NCBI GenBank assembly: GCA_016235345.1
Contig: JACRLG010000002.1
Span: 282,965 to 346,964, forward strand
Direction: 5' to 3'
Length of the DNA stretch: 64,000 nt
From: Deltaproteobacteria bacterium
GTDB taxonomy: Bacteria; Desulfobacterota; Desulfobacteria; Desulfobacterales; Desulfatibacillaceae
The translations under genes and the position numbers were made by a program. Below the pieces are notes generated by a model. It saw only the letters and a list, made by a program, of their open reading frames with translations. It did not search any database and had not been told where the DNA came from. Below are positions 8,884 to 16,959 of this stretch, in pieces (the stretch's first letter is position 1; the number at the start of each line of letters is the position of its first letter).

Positions 8884-9858
8884 TCATTGGGCTGAAACCG
8901 GGAACATCCACACGCCCCTGCCGTTTTTGGTGAAGCTGCGGCCCTTTAGGCCGAACTCGGTGACGTAGAGGCAGTCGGGCCGGAAACCGGGGCCTTTTCC
9001 GAACCGGCAGGACGAGGGCGCTCCCATTTCCGGCACCTGGTGCAGAACTTCGGCGGGCTTGCGGTCCCTTATGGGCAGGAGGGCCTCCTTGGAGTTGTAG
9101 CACACCCACACCGTTCCGTCCAGGGCCACGGCAAGGTCGTCCACAACCGGAAGCCAGCCGGAGGGCTTCCATATCTGCTCCTTTTTCCGGGTGGCCATGT
9201 TGAGGGCGAAAACCCCGCTTAAGGTCTCGGTGAAATATAGGGTGCCCTCATCCGGGCTGAAGGCCAGCCCGTTCACCAGCCCCGCGCCTTCGAGAAAGAC
9301 CTCCGGGTTCTGGAAGGATTCGTCCTTCCCCAGCACCGCCTTCAGTATCCGGCCCGAAGGCTCGAAGGGGCTTTCGTTGGACGCCGCGAAATAGAGGTTG
9401 CCAGCCTTGTCGGCCACCATGCCGTTCAGTCCCGAAATAAATGGCGAAACCGGGCTTATCACGGAAAAATCCCGGCTCACCCGGAATATGCGGCGCTTCT
9501 CCTTTTCGTTCTCCGCAGCCACGTAAAGGGAGCCGTCCGGGGCAACGGCTATTCCCAGGCACATGGAGCCGAGCTTGATGGAGTCTGTTATGCGTCCCTG
9601 AAAGGGGTCCTTGGTGGGCTCCACCCGGTATAGTGTGCCGTCGAGGCCGGTGACGAACATGAGGCCCTGGCCGTCGAAAACGAGATTTTCCACCCCCTTC
9701 ATCCCGGCCACGTATGGATGCCCCCACTGGTCGCCTGCCGGGGCCGGGGCGAATTTCACGCCCTTGCCGCAGGAGGAGAAAGCCGGGAGAAACGCCAAAA
9801 CTGCGGCCAGGAGCGAAAACGCCTTGAAGAACCGGCTGGGGGCGGAATTTTTACGCAT
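8884..9858 (-). CDS. beta-propeller lipoprotein (SMP-30/gluconolactonase-like)
   Basis: The 324-residue product starts with a lipoprotein signal whose lipobox is AFSSC. The mature part is made of repeating strands such as NLVFDGQGLMFVTG, LGIAVAPDGSLYVAAE, GMVADKAGNLYFAAS, NGLAFSPDEGTLYFTET and DLAVALDGTVWVCYN, the pattern of a six-bladed propeller of the SMP-30/strictosidine-synthase-like group. A hydrolytic activity is possible but not shown. The start at 9858 is preceded by GGGAAAA. The 213 bases between this gene and the divergent methyltransferase gene contain nothing else I can name. Confidence 0.75.
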   Translation of the reverse strand: MRKNSAPSRFFKAFSLLAAVLAFLPAFSSCGKGVKFAPAPAGDQWGHPYVAGMKGVENLVFDGQGLMFVTGLDGTLYRVEPTKDPFQGRITDSIKLGSMCLGIAVAPDGSLYVAAENEKEKRRIFRVSRDFSVISPVSPFISGLNGMVADKAGNLYFAASNESPFEPSGRILKAVLGKDESFQNPEVFLEGAGLVNGLAFSPDEGTLYFTETLSGVFALNMATRKKEQIWKPSGWLPVVDDLAVALDGTVWVCYNSKEALLPIRDRKPAEVLHQVPEMGAPSSCRFGKGPGFRPDCLYVTEFGLKGRSFTKNGRGVWMFPVSAQ

Positions 9859-10071
9859 GGCGATTTTCCCGTATCTGTTGTTGGGCCTGCCGCACAGTCT
9901 TGGCGGCATCGGCGATTTCATTTTTTCAGCCTTTATGATATAGGAATTAAAAGTCAAAATCAAATTCACCGACGCGATTTGCCCACGTATCAGGCCACTC
10001 GGCTTTATATGCCGACCATAACAGGCGAGAAAACAATCACCTGAGACGATACAAGAAGGGACTGGCAGACA

Positions 10072-11376
10072 ATGACCTCCACCCGGCACGCGATAATCCG
10101 GGGCGACTCCCGGAACATGCCGGAAACCGCCGATGAATCGGTCCACCTTGTGGTGACCTCGCCCCCGTACTGGCAGCTTAAGGACTACGGCTCCCCGGAT
10201 CAGATCGGTTTCGCGGACACATATTCGGATTACATCAATAATCTCAACCTCGTCTGGACCGAATGCGAAAGGGTGCTGGCCCCCGGCTGCCGCCTGTGCG
10301 TGAACATAGGCGACCAGTTCGCCCGGGCCGCCTATTACGGGCGCTACAAGGTGATCCCCATACGCACGGAGATAATCCGATTCTGCGAGGCCGTGGGCCT
10401 CGACTACATGGGAGCCGTCATCTGGCACAAGGTCACCACCACCAACACTTCCGGCGGGGCCTCCATCATGGGCTCCTTCCCCTATCCCAGAAACGGGATT
10501 CTAAAGCTCAACTACGAGTTCATACTCATCTTCAAGAAGCAGGGGGCCACCCCGCCGCCGTCGGAAGAGGCAAAAAAGGCGGCGGCCATGACCACCGCCG
10601 ACTGGAACCTCTTTTTTTCCGGGCACTGGACCTTTCCGGGTGAAAAATCACGCGGACATCTCGCCGCCTTTCCCGAAGAGCTTCCACGGCGGCTTGTTTC
10701 CATGTTCACCTTTCCGGGGGAAACGGTGCTGGACCCCTTCATGGGATCGGGAACCACGGCGGCTGCGGCGGCGAAACTGGGCCGCAACTCGGTGGCTTAC
10801 GAGATCAACCCGGACTTCATCCCCATGATCGAAACGAGGATTATGGACTCCGCCAACGACCTTTTTTCCGAGGCAGGCGTCACGGTTATCCAACAGGACC
10901 CGGAATCCGGCTTTGACCCCCAAGCGGCCATGAAGCACCAGCCTTATCTTTTTTCCGATCCGCTTCACAAGCCCCTGAAAAAACTCCGGGGACGGCCAAA
11001 GTCCACCTTCGGGTCCAAAATTTCAGGGGACGAGCCTGACCGTGAGGAATATTTCAAGGTGGCCGAAATCCTCCCCGACCGGCTGGTGCTAAAAGACGGT
11101 CGGATTCTGCGCCTTCTGGGGGTCGCGCCCAAACCGGGCTTGGAAAACGACGCCCGCGAATTTCTGGTTAAAAAGATCGGGCGGGGGAAAATATCCTATA
11201 AGACTGACCCCCTGGTTCCCGAACGGGACGGTACGACCCCCGCCTACGTCTTTCTGGCCAACAAGACCTTCCTGAACGCGCACCTCATAAAGGCGGGGCT
11301 TGCCGACGCCTGCACCGACGCCCCTTACAGGCATAAGGCCCGCTTCATAAAAATGATGGAGAACAAAAAACCGTGA
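10072..11376 (+). CDS. beta-class DNA methyltransferase fused to a degenerate SNase-like domain
   Basis: The first 300 or so residues are an adenine/cytosine amino-methyltransferase of the beta class: catalytic TSPPYW near residue 29 comes before the SAM-binding DPFMGSGTT near residue 222. Residues 328-434 look like a staphylococcal-nuclease-type OB fold: FKVAEILPDRLVLKDGRILR, then AREFL, then PAYVFL, NAHLIKAGLADA and YRHKARF. The nuclease residues seem lost: the Asp-x-Pro-Glu segment after the first Arg reads GVAPKPG, and the usual DRYGR reads ERDGT. The tail may therefore bind rather than cut nucleic acid. No restriction endonuclease is adjacent. The next gene starts inside its stop codon (GTGA). 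Confidence 0.87.
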   Translation: MTSTRHAIIRGDSRNMPETADESVHLVVTSPPYWQLKDYGSPDQIGFADTYSDYINNLNLVWTECERVLAPGCRLCVNIGDQFARAAYYGRYKVIPIRTEIIRFCEAVGLDYMGAVIWHKVTTTNTSGGASIMGSFPYPRNGILKLNYEFILIFKKQGATPPPSEEAKKAAAMTTADWNLFFSGHWTFPGEKSRGHLAAFPEELPRRLVSMFTFPGETVLDPFMGSGTTAAAAAKLGRNSVAYEINPDFIPMIETRIMDSANDLFSEAGVTVIQQDPESGFDPQAAMKHQPYLFSDPLHKPLKKLRGRPKSTFGSKISGDEPDREEYFKVAEILPDRLVLKDGRILRLLGVAPKPGLENDAREFLVKKIGRGKISYKTDPLVPERDGTTPAYVFLANKTFLNAHLIKAGLADACTDAPYRHKARFIKMMENKKP

Positions 11377-12404
11377 ACGCAGCGGAACTTGAAACCGACT
11401 CCGAGCGCTTAAAGGCCCTTGCGGAGCATATCGAACCGGCTGAAAAGGTCCTGATCGTGACCCACGACTTCCCGGACCCGGACTGCCTTGGGGCGTCCTT
11501 CGGGCTTTCCCTGCTTTTTACCGACGCCATAGGGGTAAAGGAGGTTACCATAGCCCACGGGGGCTTCGTGGGGAGGGCCGAAAACCGGGCCATGGTGAGG
11601 CATCTGGGCATCTTCCTCCAGCCCCTGTGCTACTGCGACCTTTCCGCTTACGACCGGGTGGTTGTGGTGGACGCCCTTCCGGGCGCGGCCAACATCTCCC
11701 TTCCGCCGGAAACGTCAGTCCACGCGGTTTTCGATCATCACCTGGGAACCCCGCCCGAAAACGCCGGTTACTTTTACGATGTTAGGAAAAACGCGGGCGC
11801 GGTTTCAACGGTGGTGACGGGCTACCTTGCGGAGGCTGGCATCATCATCCCCCCCCTTGTGGCCACCGGGCTTTTTTACGGCATAAAGACCGACACGGCG
11901 GGGCTCTCAAGGGACGCCTTCGACGACGACGTCAATGCGTACAAGCTCCTGTTCGATCTTTGCGACCACGGGGTACTGACGAAAATCGAACACCCGGAAA
12001 GGGGGGCGGAATTTTTCATAACCATCCACCACGCGGCGTCCAGAATGCAGATTTTCGGAAACGCCGCCCACGTCTTTGTGGGCGCGGTCTCCACTCCCGA
12101 TTACGTGGGGGAGATGGCGGATTTCTTCCTTTGCCTCAAAGACCTGGAATGGGTGGTGACGGGCGGGGTTTTCGGGGAGACGCTTTTTTACTCGGTGAGG
12201 GCCAAGACCCTGGAAACCGCAGGTAAGGCGGCTGAAAAGATAGGCGTCCTGATCGGCGGAAGCGGCGGCGGGCACGGACGCATAGGGGCCGGAAGGGTTG
12301 ACGCGGCGGGCCTTTCCGACCCGGCGGGGGACTTGAAGGCCGCGTTTCTGAATGTCCTTGAGATTGAAGGTCAAAAACCGATGTCCCTCTTGGACCTCAA
12401 ATAA
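11373..12404 (+). CDS. DHH family phosphoesterase
   Basis: The 343-residue protein carries the DHH/DHHA1 architecture of oligoribonuclease NrnA and cyclic-dinucleotide phosphodiesterases. Motifs are VTHDFPDPDCLGAS (metal ligands, usually H-x-x-P-D-x-D), VVVDALPG, the DHH signature in VFDHHLG, GIKTDT, and C-terminal GGSGGGHGRIGAG (DHHA1). It probably hydrolyses short oligonucleotides or nucleotide second messengers in the cytoplasm. The start is GTG at 11373, overlapping the methyltransferase stop by four bases, so the two are translationally coupled. This may link nucleotide turnover to the methyltransferase. Confidence 0.85.
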   Translation: MNAAELETDSERLKALAEHIEPAEKVLIVTHDFPDPDCLGASFGLSLLFTDAIGVKEVTIAHGGFVGRAENRAMVRHLGIFLQPLCYCDLSAYDRVVVVDALPGAANISLPPETSVHAVFDHHLGTPPENAGYFYDVRKNAGAVSTVVTGYLAEAGIIIPPLVATGLFYGIKTDTAGLSRDAFDDDVNAYKLLFDLCDHGVLTKIEHPERGAEFFITIHHAASRMQIFGNAAHVFVGAVSTPDYVGEMADFFLCLKDLEWVVTGGVFGETLFYSVRAKTLETAGKAAEKIGVLIGGSGGGHGRIGAGRVDAAGLSDPAGDLKAAFLNVLEIEGQKPMSLLDLK

Positions 12405-12429
12405 CCCACCATAACTTAAGGAGGAGCCC

Positions 12430-13056
12430 ATGGACTTTCTGGAAGTGGCGGAAAAACGCAGGGCGGTGAATTTTTTCGATCCGGCCAAACCCATCTCCGA
12501 CGATCTTCTTCGGAAGGTGGTGGAAACGGCGGCCAAGGCCCCCTCAGGCTTCAATCTCCAGCCCTGGAACCTTATGGTTCTGCGCGATTCCGCAGACAAG
12601 GCGAGGCTTCGGAAGATCGCCTGGGACCAGCCCAAGATCACCGACGCGCCTGTGGTTCTCATCTTTCTGGCCGACCGGGACGGATTCAGAAAGGGGCATC
12701 CCACATTCGAGCGGGATTTTTCCGAGATGGTTGCAACCGGGCTTCCCAAGGAGAAATATGACTGGTTCGTGGGCGCGGTGGACTCCCTCTACGGCACGAG
12801 CGAGCTTTTTTCGCTGGCCTTCGGAGTCAAGAACACGGCTTTTTTCGCAATGGCCCTCATGTACGCGGCCAAGAACTTCGGCCTTGACACCCACCCCATG
12901 GACGGCTTCGACCACGACGCGGTGAAAAAGGAGTTCAAGGTCCCGGACCGCTTCTGGATTCCGCTCATCATGGCCGTGGGCTATTTCGACGAAACAAAAA
13001 CCTTAAACGCCCCCAAGTGGCGCAAGGGCTACGACGACATCGTGGTGAGCTTCTGA
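12430..13056 (+). CDS. nitroreductase family protein
   Basis: The 208-residue flavoprotein begins with the nitroreductase signature: EVAEKRRAVNFFDPAKPI, then ETAAKAPSGFNLQPWNLMVL, which forms the FMN pocket. FFAMALMYAAKNFGLDTHPMDGFD is the dimer-interface helix region. Length and layout match small NAD(P)H-dependent, FMN-binding reductases that act on nitro compounds, quinones or flavin analogues. TAAGGAGGAGCCC precedes the ATG, 25 bases after the DHH gene, so it may be the last gene of that operon. Confidence 0.88.
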   Translation: MDFLEVAEKRRAVNFFDPAKPISDDLLRKVVETAAKAPSGFNLQPWNLMVLRDSADKARLRKIAWDQPKITDAPVVLIFLADRDGFRKGHPTFERDFSEMVATGLPKEKYDWFVGAVDSLYGTSELFSLAFGVKNTAFFAMALMYAAKNFGLDTHPMDGFDHDAVKKEFKVPDRFWIPLIMAVGYFDETKTLNAPKWRKGYDDIVVSF

Positions 13057-13082
13057 GGCAAAAAACGTGCGCGGCGGCTTCG

Positions 13083-14744
13083 TCAAAGGGAGGCCACCAG
13101 CGCCGCGAACCGGGGGGTGCGGGAGAGGACGGATTTTCTTTTCTTGAGGGATTCCAGGGCCAGGGGAATGTGCTCGGAAAAGCCCGGTTTTTTCTTCACC
13201 TGCGACAGGAACGCGAAGGCCCCAAGGGCCTGGAGGTTGCGGAAAAAGGCGCAAAGCCAGTAGCGGTGAAGGAAGTCCTCCGGGTCAACTCGAGTGAGGT
13301 GCGAGAAATGGCCGAGGTAGGAGTCAAGAAGGCTCGCCTGGAAGCCGGGCGAAAGATTCGCGTAGGGGTCTATGAGAAGGCTTGCGAGATCGTACTGGGC
13401 GGGGCCAAGCCGACCTGACTGAAAATCTATGAAAAAGGGCTGGCCGCCTTTCACCATGATGTTGCGGCTTTGCATGTCCCTGTGGAGAAAAAAGGAGGGC
13501 TCGCCGCTCGTGGCTTCCTCGGCCAGGGGGCGCAGTTCGGGCAGAAAATCCGAAGGATCGACGCCCTTGCCCCTAAGGCCGTTCACGAAGGCGTCCAGAA
13601 AATACCCGGCCTCCCGGTCCATGATGAGGTCCGCGTCGTAGCGCGGCGTCTGGAAGGTCCAGGCCGTGTCGAAGCCGTCAGCCCCCCGCACGGCCATTTT
13701 TGCGAGATTTTCCACAACCTTCCGGTAAAGGGCCTCCCGCGCCCCGCCCTCCCTGGCCGCTTCCATCAAATTCAGGTCGCCCAGATCCTCCACGTAGACG
13801 TGGCCGGTGAAGGGCTCGTAAAAGGCGATTTCGGGAACCGGAGCGCCGGTTTTTTTCAGATGGGTCCCTATGCTGAAAAAAGCGTCGGCCTCGTTGACGG
13901 AAGGCCCCTGCCTGAGGCCGTGGGCTGCCGCCACCAGGCTTTTTCCGTGCGCCTCCACCCGGAACCAGCGCCTGTCGCCACCGTCCCCGCAAAGGGCGGT
14001 CACCGAAAGGTCCCGGCCCCCGGCGCTTATTCCCCTTTTGCCGAAGGCGGCCACGGCCCCGGTTTCGAGGGCCGCGCGCTCGTAGCCCTCAAAACTCCCC
14101 ATGTCGTGCCAGAAGGGCCGGTCGAGGGTCATGGCCCGAACCGTCAGCCCCGCCTCTATCATGGCCTCGTAGGCCGTGATGGAACTATACGGGATGCCAT
14201 CGGGGATGAAATCGAAAATGGCCGGGGAGACGGCCTGGATGCCGGTGAAGGCCAGGAGTTTTTCATCCGGGGGAACCGGCTTGCGCTTGAAACCCGTGAT
14301 CCTGCCACCTTCAACCACCACGCTGTTGAATTTCGGGTAATCGTGCAGGACCAGGGTTGCGGCCCCCCCGTGGGAGCGGTGGAAATCCGCCACCGCCTTC
14401 AAATCGATGTCCGTCACGATGTCGGCGTTCACCACAAGAAAGGGATCGCTTCCGAAGAAGTCCCGCACGTTTTTGATGCCGCCGCCGGTGTCCAGGAGCA
14501 CCGGCTCGTAAACCGCCCGAACCTTGATCCCGAAGTCGTTTTCGGCGAGGTAGGCCTCGATCTTTTCGTGAAGATGATGAAGGTTCACCACCACGCCGTC
14601 GCAGCCCGCCCTTGCAGAGGCCCGTATCATGCGGCCCAGCACGGGCTCTCCTGCCACCGGGAAAAGCGGCTTGGGCGTGGTTTCGGTTAAGGGCAGGAGC
14701 CTGGTTCCAAGGCCCGCCGCCAGGATCATGGCTTTCATGGGCAT
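13083..14744 (-). CDS. MurU-AmgK type fusion: nucleotidyltransferase plus sugar kinase
   Basis: Residues 1-240 are a sugar-1-phosphate nucleotidyltransferase with AMILAAGLGTRLLPLTETTP and the acceptor motif VNADIVTDID. Residues 260-553 are an aminoglycoside-phosphotransferase-like kinase with VYVEDLGDLNL, FFLHRDMQSRNIMV (catalytic loop) and FIDFQSGRLGPAQYDLASLL. In Pseudomonas, AmgK phosphorylates N-acetylmuramic acid at its anomeric carbon and MurU makes UDP-MurNAc from it, bypassing early peptidoglycan synthesis. Here the two activities are in one chain. No strong ribosome site is seen; either ATG at 14744 or 14738 could be used. It follows the thioesterase gene by seven bases. Confidence 0.82.
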   Translation of the reverse strand: MPMKAMILAAGLGTRLLPLTETTPKPLFPVAGEPVLGRMIRASARAGCDGVVVNLHHLHEKIEAYLAENDFGIKVRAVYEPVLLDTGGGIKNVRDFFGSDPFLVVNADIVTDIDLKAVADFHRSHGGAATLVLHDYPKFNSVVVEGGRITGFKRKPVPPDEKLLAFTGIQAVSPAIFDFIPDGIPYSSITAYEAMIEAGLTVRAMTLDRPFWHDMGSFEGYERAALETGAVAAFGKRGISAGGRDLSVTALCGDGGDRRWFRVEAHGKSLVAAAHGLRQGPSVNEADAFFSIGTHLKKTGAPVPEIAFYEPFTGHVYVEDLGDLNLMEAAREGGAREALYRKVVENLAKMAVRGADGFDTAWTFQTPRYDADLIMDREAGYFLDAFVNGLRGKGVDPSDFLPELRPLAEEATSGEPSFFLHRDMQSRNIMVKGGQPFFIDFQSGRLGPAQYDLASLLIDPYANLSPGFQASLLDSYLGHFSHLTRVDPEDFLHRYWLCAFFRNLQALGAFAFLSQVKKKPGFSEHIPLALESLKKRKSVLSRTPRFAALVASL

Positions 14745-14751
14745 TGTGGCG

Positions 14752-15189
14752 TTATTTCATTAAATTTTCGTTGGGCACCGGCATCATGGTTACAGTTGCT
14801 TTCGCTGCGGGCTTTTCCGGGCCGAAAACCGGGTCGAACACAACGGACTCCGCTACCACGATCAACCTTCCCCTTCGGACCACCTTGGCCTCGCACCTAA
14901 GCTCGCTTCCCGCCGCCGGGCGGAAGAAATTGATCTTGAACTCGATGGTTAAGACGCGGTAATCCTCGTCGGTCACGGTATAGGCTGCGTAGCCCGCCGT
15001 GTGGTCGGCCATGGCGGCCATTACCCCGGCGTGCACGAAGCTGTCCTGCTGGCGGTGGTCTGCGCGTACCAGAAGATGCGAGGAAAAGGCCCCCTCGTCC
15101 ACCTTTTGGGCCGTAAAACCGCAGAAGGCGATGAAGCCCCGCGAAAAATCATTCGCCAAAAAGCGTTTCCGCTCTTCGGATAGTGTCAT
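14752..15189 (-). CDS. PaaI-type hotdog-fold thioesterase
   Basis: The 145-residue product is a single hotdog domain. SFVHAGVMAAMADHTAGYAAY is the classic HxGVxxxxxDxxxG motif of PaaI thioesterases, followed by VLTIEFKINFFRPAAG. It should hydrolyse an acyl-CoA thioester, perhaps an aromatic or medium-chain one. It is the first gene of a two-gene unit with the MurU-AmgK fusion. Its start overlaps the beginning of the divergent sfsA frame by a few bases, so the two genes share a promoter region. Confidence 0.87.
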   Translation of the reverse strand: MTLSEERKRFLANDFSRGFIAFCGFTAQKVDEGAFSSHLLVRADHRQQDSFVHAGVMAAMADHTAGYAAYTVTDEDYRVLTIEFKINFFRPAAGSELRCEAKVVRRGRLIVVAESVVFDPVFGPEKPAAKATVTMMPVPNENLMK

Positions 15190-15215
15190 TGAACCATCCC
15201 TTCGGAAAAAATCCC

Positions 15216-15962
15216 ATGCCCGACAAAACCGCCGAAACCTGCCCGGAAGCGCCTTTGAAAGGCTCCATCGCCCTGCCGCCGCTGATTCCCGGCACCCTCG
15301 TCCGGCGTTACAAGCGTTTCCTGGCCGATGTTGAGCTTTCCGACGGAAGCACAGTCACCGCCCACTGCCCCAACTCCGGCAGGATGACCGCCTGCTGCGA
15401 GCCGGGACGGCCGGTGTATCTGTCGGTTTCCGATAACCCCAGAAGAAGGCTTGCCCACACCTGGGAGATCATTCTCATGCCCCAAAGCCCGGTGGGCGTC
15501 AACACTCTTCTTCCGAACAGGCTGGTGGCAAGGGGGATTAGGGACGGCGCGATTCCGGGTTTTTCGGGCTACGATACGATAAAGCCGGAACCGCGCCTTG
15601 AAGGTGGCTCCCGCCTGGACCTTCTGCTTGAAGGCCCCGGAAAGCCCGGCTGCTACGTGGAGATCAAAAACTCAACCCTGGTGGAAGGAGGAAAGGCACT
15701 CTTCCCGGATGCACCCACCACGCGCGGGGCAAAGCACATGCGGCTTCTTGCCGACCTTGCCGGAAAAGGCTTCCGGGCCGTGATCTTCATTCTTGTGCAG
15801 CGGCAGGACGCGGAAACGTTCTCACCGGCGGACTCCATAGACCCGGCCTGGGGCGCGGAAGTCCGGGCCGCCGTTGCTTCCGGCGTGGAGCTTCTCGCCT
15901 GGGACGTTCGCATCACGACGGATAGAATCAGCCTGAACCGCCCTGTGCCGGTGATCCTCTAA
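15216..15962 (+). CDS. sfsA: SfsA family nuclease
   Basis: The 248-residue protein shows the SfsA signature: VRRYKRFLADVELSDGS, HCPNSGRM, then the PD-(D/E)XK-type nuclease core SRLDLLLEG and CYVEIKNSTLV, then FPDAPTTRGAKHM. SfsA proteins are DNA/RNA-binding nucleases first described as sugar-fermentation stimulators in E. coli. The ATG at 15216 is preceded by a weak GGAAAAAA site; an in-frame ATG lies at 15183 but overlaps the divergent thioesterase start. The C terminus ends normally with LLAWDVRIT. Confidence 0.87.
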   Translation: MPDKTAETCPEAPLKGSIALPPLIPGTLVRRYKRFLADVELSDGSTVTAHCPNSGRMTACCEPGRPVYLSVSDNPRRRLAHTWEIILMPQSPVGVNTLLPNRLVARGIRDGAIPGFSGYDTIKPEPRLEGGSRLDLLLEGPGKPGCYVEIKNSTLVEGGKALFPDAPTTRGAKHMRLLADLAGKGFRAVIFILVQRQDAETFSPADSIDPAWGAEVRAAVASGVELLAWDVRITTDRISLNRPVPVIL

Positions 15963-15965
15963 TCC

Positions 15966-16105
15966 GGGAGCGCGGGCGTCCCGCCCGCATTGACTGTAAT
16001 ACTGAAGCGTCCGTCATTCCGGCGTAGGCCGGAATCCAGTCTTTTTGCCGTTCTTTTTGCCGTTTGCAGCTTATTTCTGGACCCCGGCCTACGCCGGGGT
16101 GACGG
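15966..16105. repeat. cluster of two dispersed repeat types
   Basis: Positions 15966-15990 repeat one arm of the GGGAGCGCGGGCGTCC unit seen at 1881. Positions 16011-16039 (CCGTCATTCCGGCGTAGGCC and following) and 16077-16105 are inverted copies of the common CGTCATTCCGGC...GGAATCCAG intergenic repeat and can fold into one large hairpin. No gene is present between sfsA and the convergent lipoprotein gene. Confidence 0.75.
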
Positions 16106-16125
16106 AGCCTCCCCCGGCGCAACGC

Positions 16126-16164
16126 CTTGGCGACGGACGTTACCTAATCCATTGAGCTACAGAC
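16126..16164 (-). other. possible tRNA 5' fragment
   Basis: On the minus strand the segment reads GTCTGTAGCTCAATGGATTAG, matching the acceptor/D-arm start of many tRNAs (GTAGCTCAATGGAT). It then diverges: no matching D-stem GAGC and no GGTTCGAATCC T-arm follow, and the repeat cluster begins instead. It may be a truncated tRNA or an integration scar. A chance match is also possible. Confidence 0.28.
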
Positions 16165-16175
16165 ATGCGAAAAAC

Positions 16176-16613
16176 CTACCGCCCCTCAAACATATTCCTC
16201 ATCTTCTCCACCCTCTTCCGGTTCACCCCGAAATCCGAGTATCCCATCCGGGCCGCCGATCTCACGTGGATAATGCCTTTTTCCGGGTCGGCCAGAAATT
16301 CGACGTCGTCCTTGAATTTGAAAACCCCCGACGAAAACACCGCGTGGATGTAATCATCCCGGCGCTCAACGATTTTGCCGCCCTTCATGCCGGAAATTAT
16401 TTCGGCCAGGCGGTCCAGGGCCTCTTTTGCGTCCTTGTTGAACCGGAAAGGCTCCACCTTGTGCCTTGCATCGGCGGCCTCGCTCGAAACGCAGTTGGGG
16501 GAGTTGGGGCAGGCGGCAAGGCGTCCGCCCGCAGCGCCGCTCCCGCTGGAGCCTGACGCGCATCCCAGAAAAAACATGCCAAGAAGGGGAAGCAAATACC
16601 AGAAATGTTTCAT
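16176..16613 (-). CDS. DUF1499 lipoprotein
   Basis: The 145-residue product has a lipoprotein signal with lipobox FFLGC and then a glycine/serine-rich linker. The body carries the DUF1499 signature: CPNSPNCVSSEA, FKFKDDVEFLADPEKG and RSAARMGYSDFGVNRKRVE. The family has no known function. AAGGAGG precedes the ATG closely. The gene converges on the repeat cluster downstream of sfsA. Confidence 0.85.
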   Translation of the reverse strand: MKHFWYLLPLLGMFFLGCASGSSGSGAAGGRLAACPNSPNCVSSEAADARHKVEPFRFNKDAKEALDRLAEIISGMKGGKIVERRDDYIHAVFSSGVFKFKDDVEFLADPEKGIIHVRSAARMGYSDFGVNRKRVEKMRNMFEGR

Positions 16614-16797
16614 GGGGCCTCCTTGATAAAGGGGGGAAGATTGGGGATATCCGGGTCCATTGTACGATCTCGCCGGGCATTCCGCAAGAAGGGATGATCC
16701 GGTCGGCTCAAAAACCCTTTGAGTAAGCTCTACTGTCTGTAAAATTTAATTATTTAGTTTTACTGAATAATTGTCATTCGGACTGAATAAAAACATC

Positions 16798-16826
16798 TTG
16801 ACATCAGTTTGACCACCATTTAGCAT
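16798..16826 (+). promoter_or_regulatory. putative sigma-70 promoter
   Basis: TTGACA at 16798-16803 and TAGCAT at 16821-16826 are separated by 17 bases. They lie about 130 bases before the glutamate-synthase-like gene, in an AT-rich intergenic stretch. The -35 box is a perfect consensus and the -10 box is weak. Confidence 0.45.
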
Positions 16827-16866
16827 TCTGACGTTTGATGCCCGTAGAACCCATAACCCGTAGCCG

Positions 16867-16927
16867 GTCCGCCTTTCCTTCCTCTCGGAAGATGCGGACT
16901 TTTTTTGTGTCCGCAGATTGTTCGGAC
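16867..16927 (+). promoter_or_regulatory. attenuator-like leader with alternating hairpins
   Basis: Four short segments alternate: GTCCGC (16867), GCGGAC (16894), GTCCGC (16909) and CGGAC (16923). Segments 1 and 2, with an inner CTTCC/GGAAG stem, form a hairpin followed by seven T residues, like an intrinsic terminator. Segments 2-3 and 3-4 can pair instead and would break it. This is the layout of a transcription attenuator in the leader of the downstream gene. No ligand or leader peptide is evident. Confidence 0.5.
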
Positions 16928-16959
16928 TTAATTTTTCCTTACTTTTTTTAGGAGGACTC

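Noticed and set aside
9859-10428. Long N-terminal extension of the beta-propeller lipoprotein
   Set aside because: It would overlap the methyltransferase gene and bury the lipoprotein signal; the internal ATG at 9858 gives a normal lipobox.
13470-14690. Long plus-strand open frame opposite the MurU-AmgK fusion
   Set aside because: It lies wholly within a gene with strong motifs and has no recognisable domain or ribosome site.
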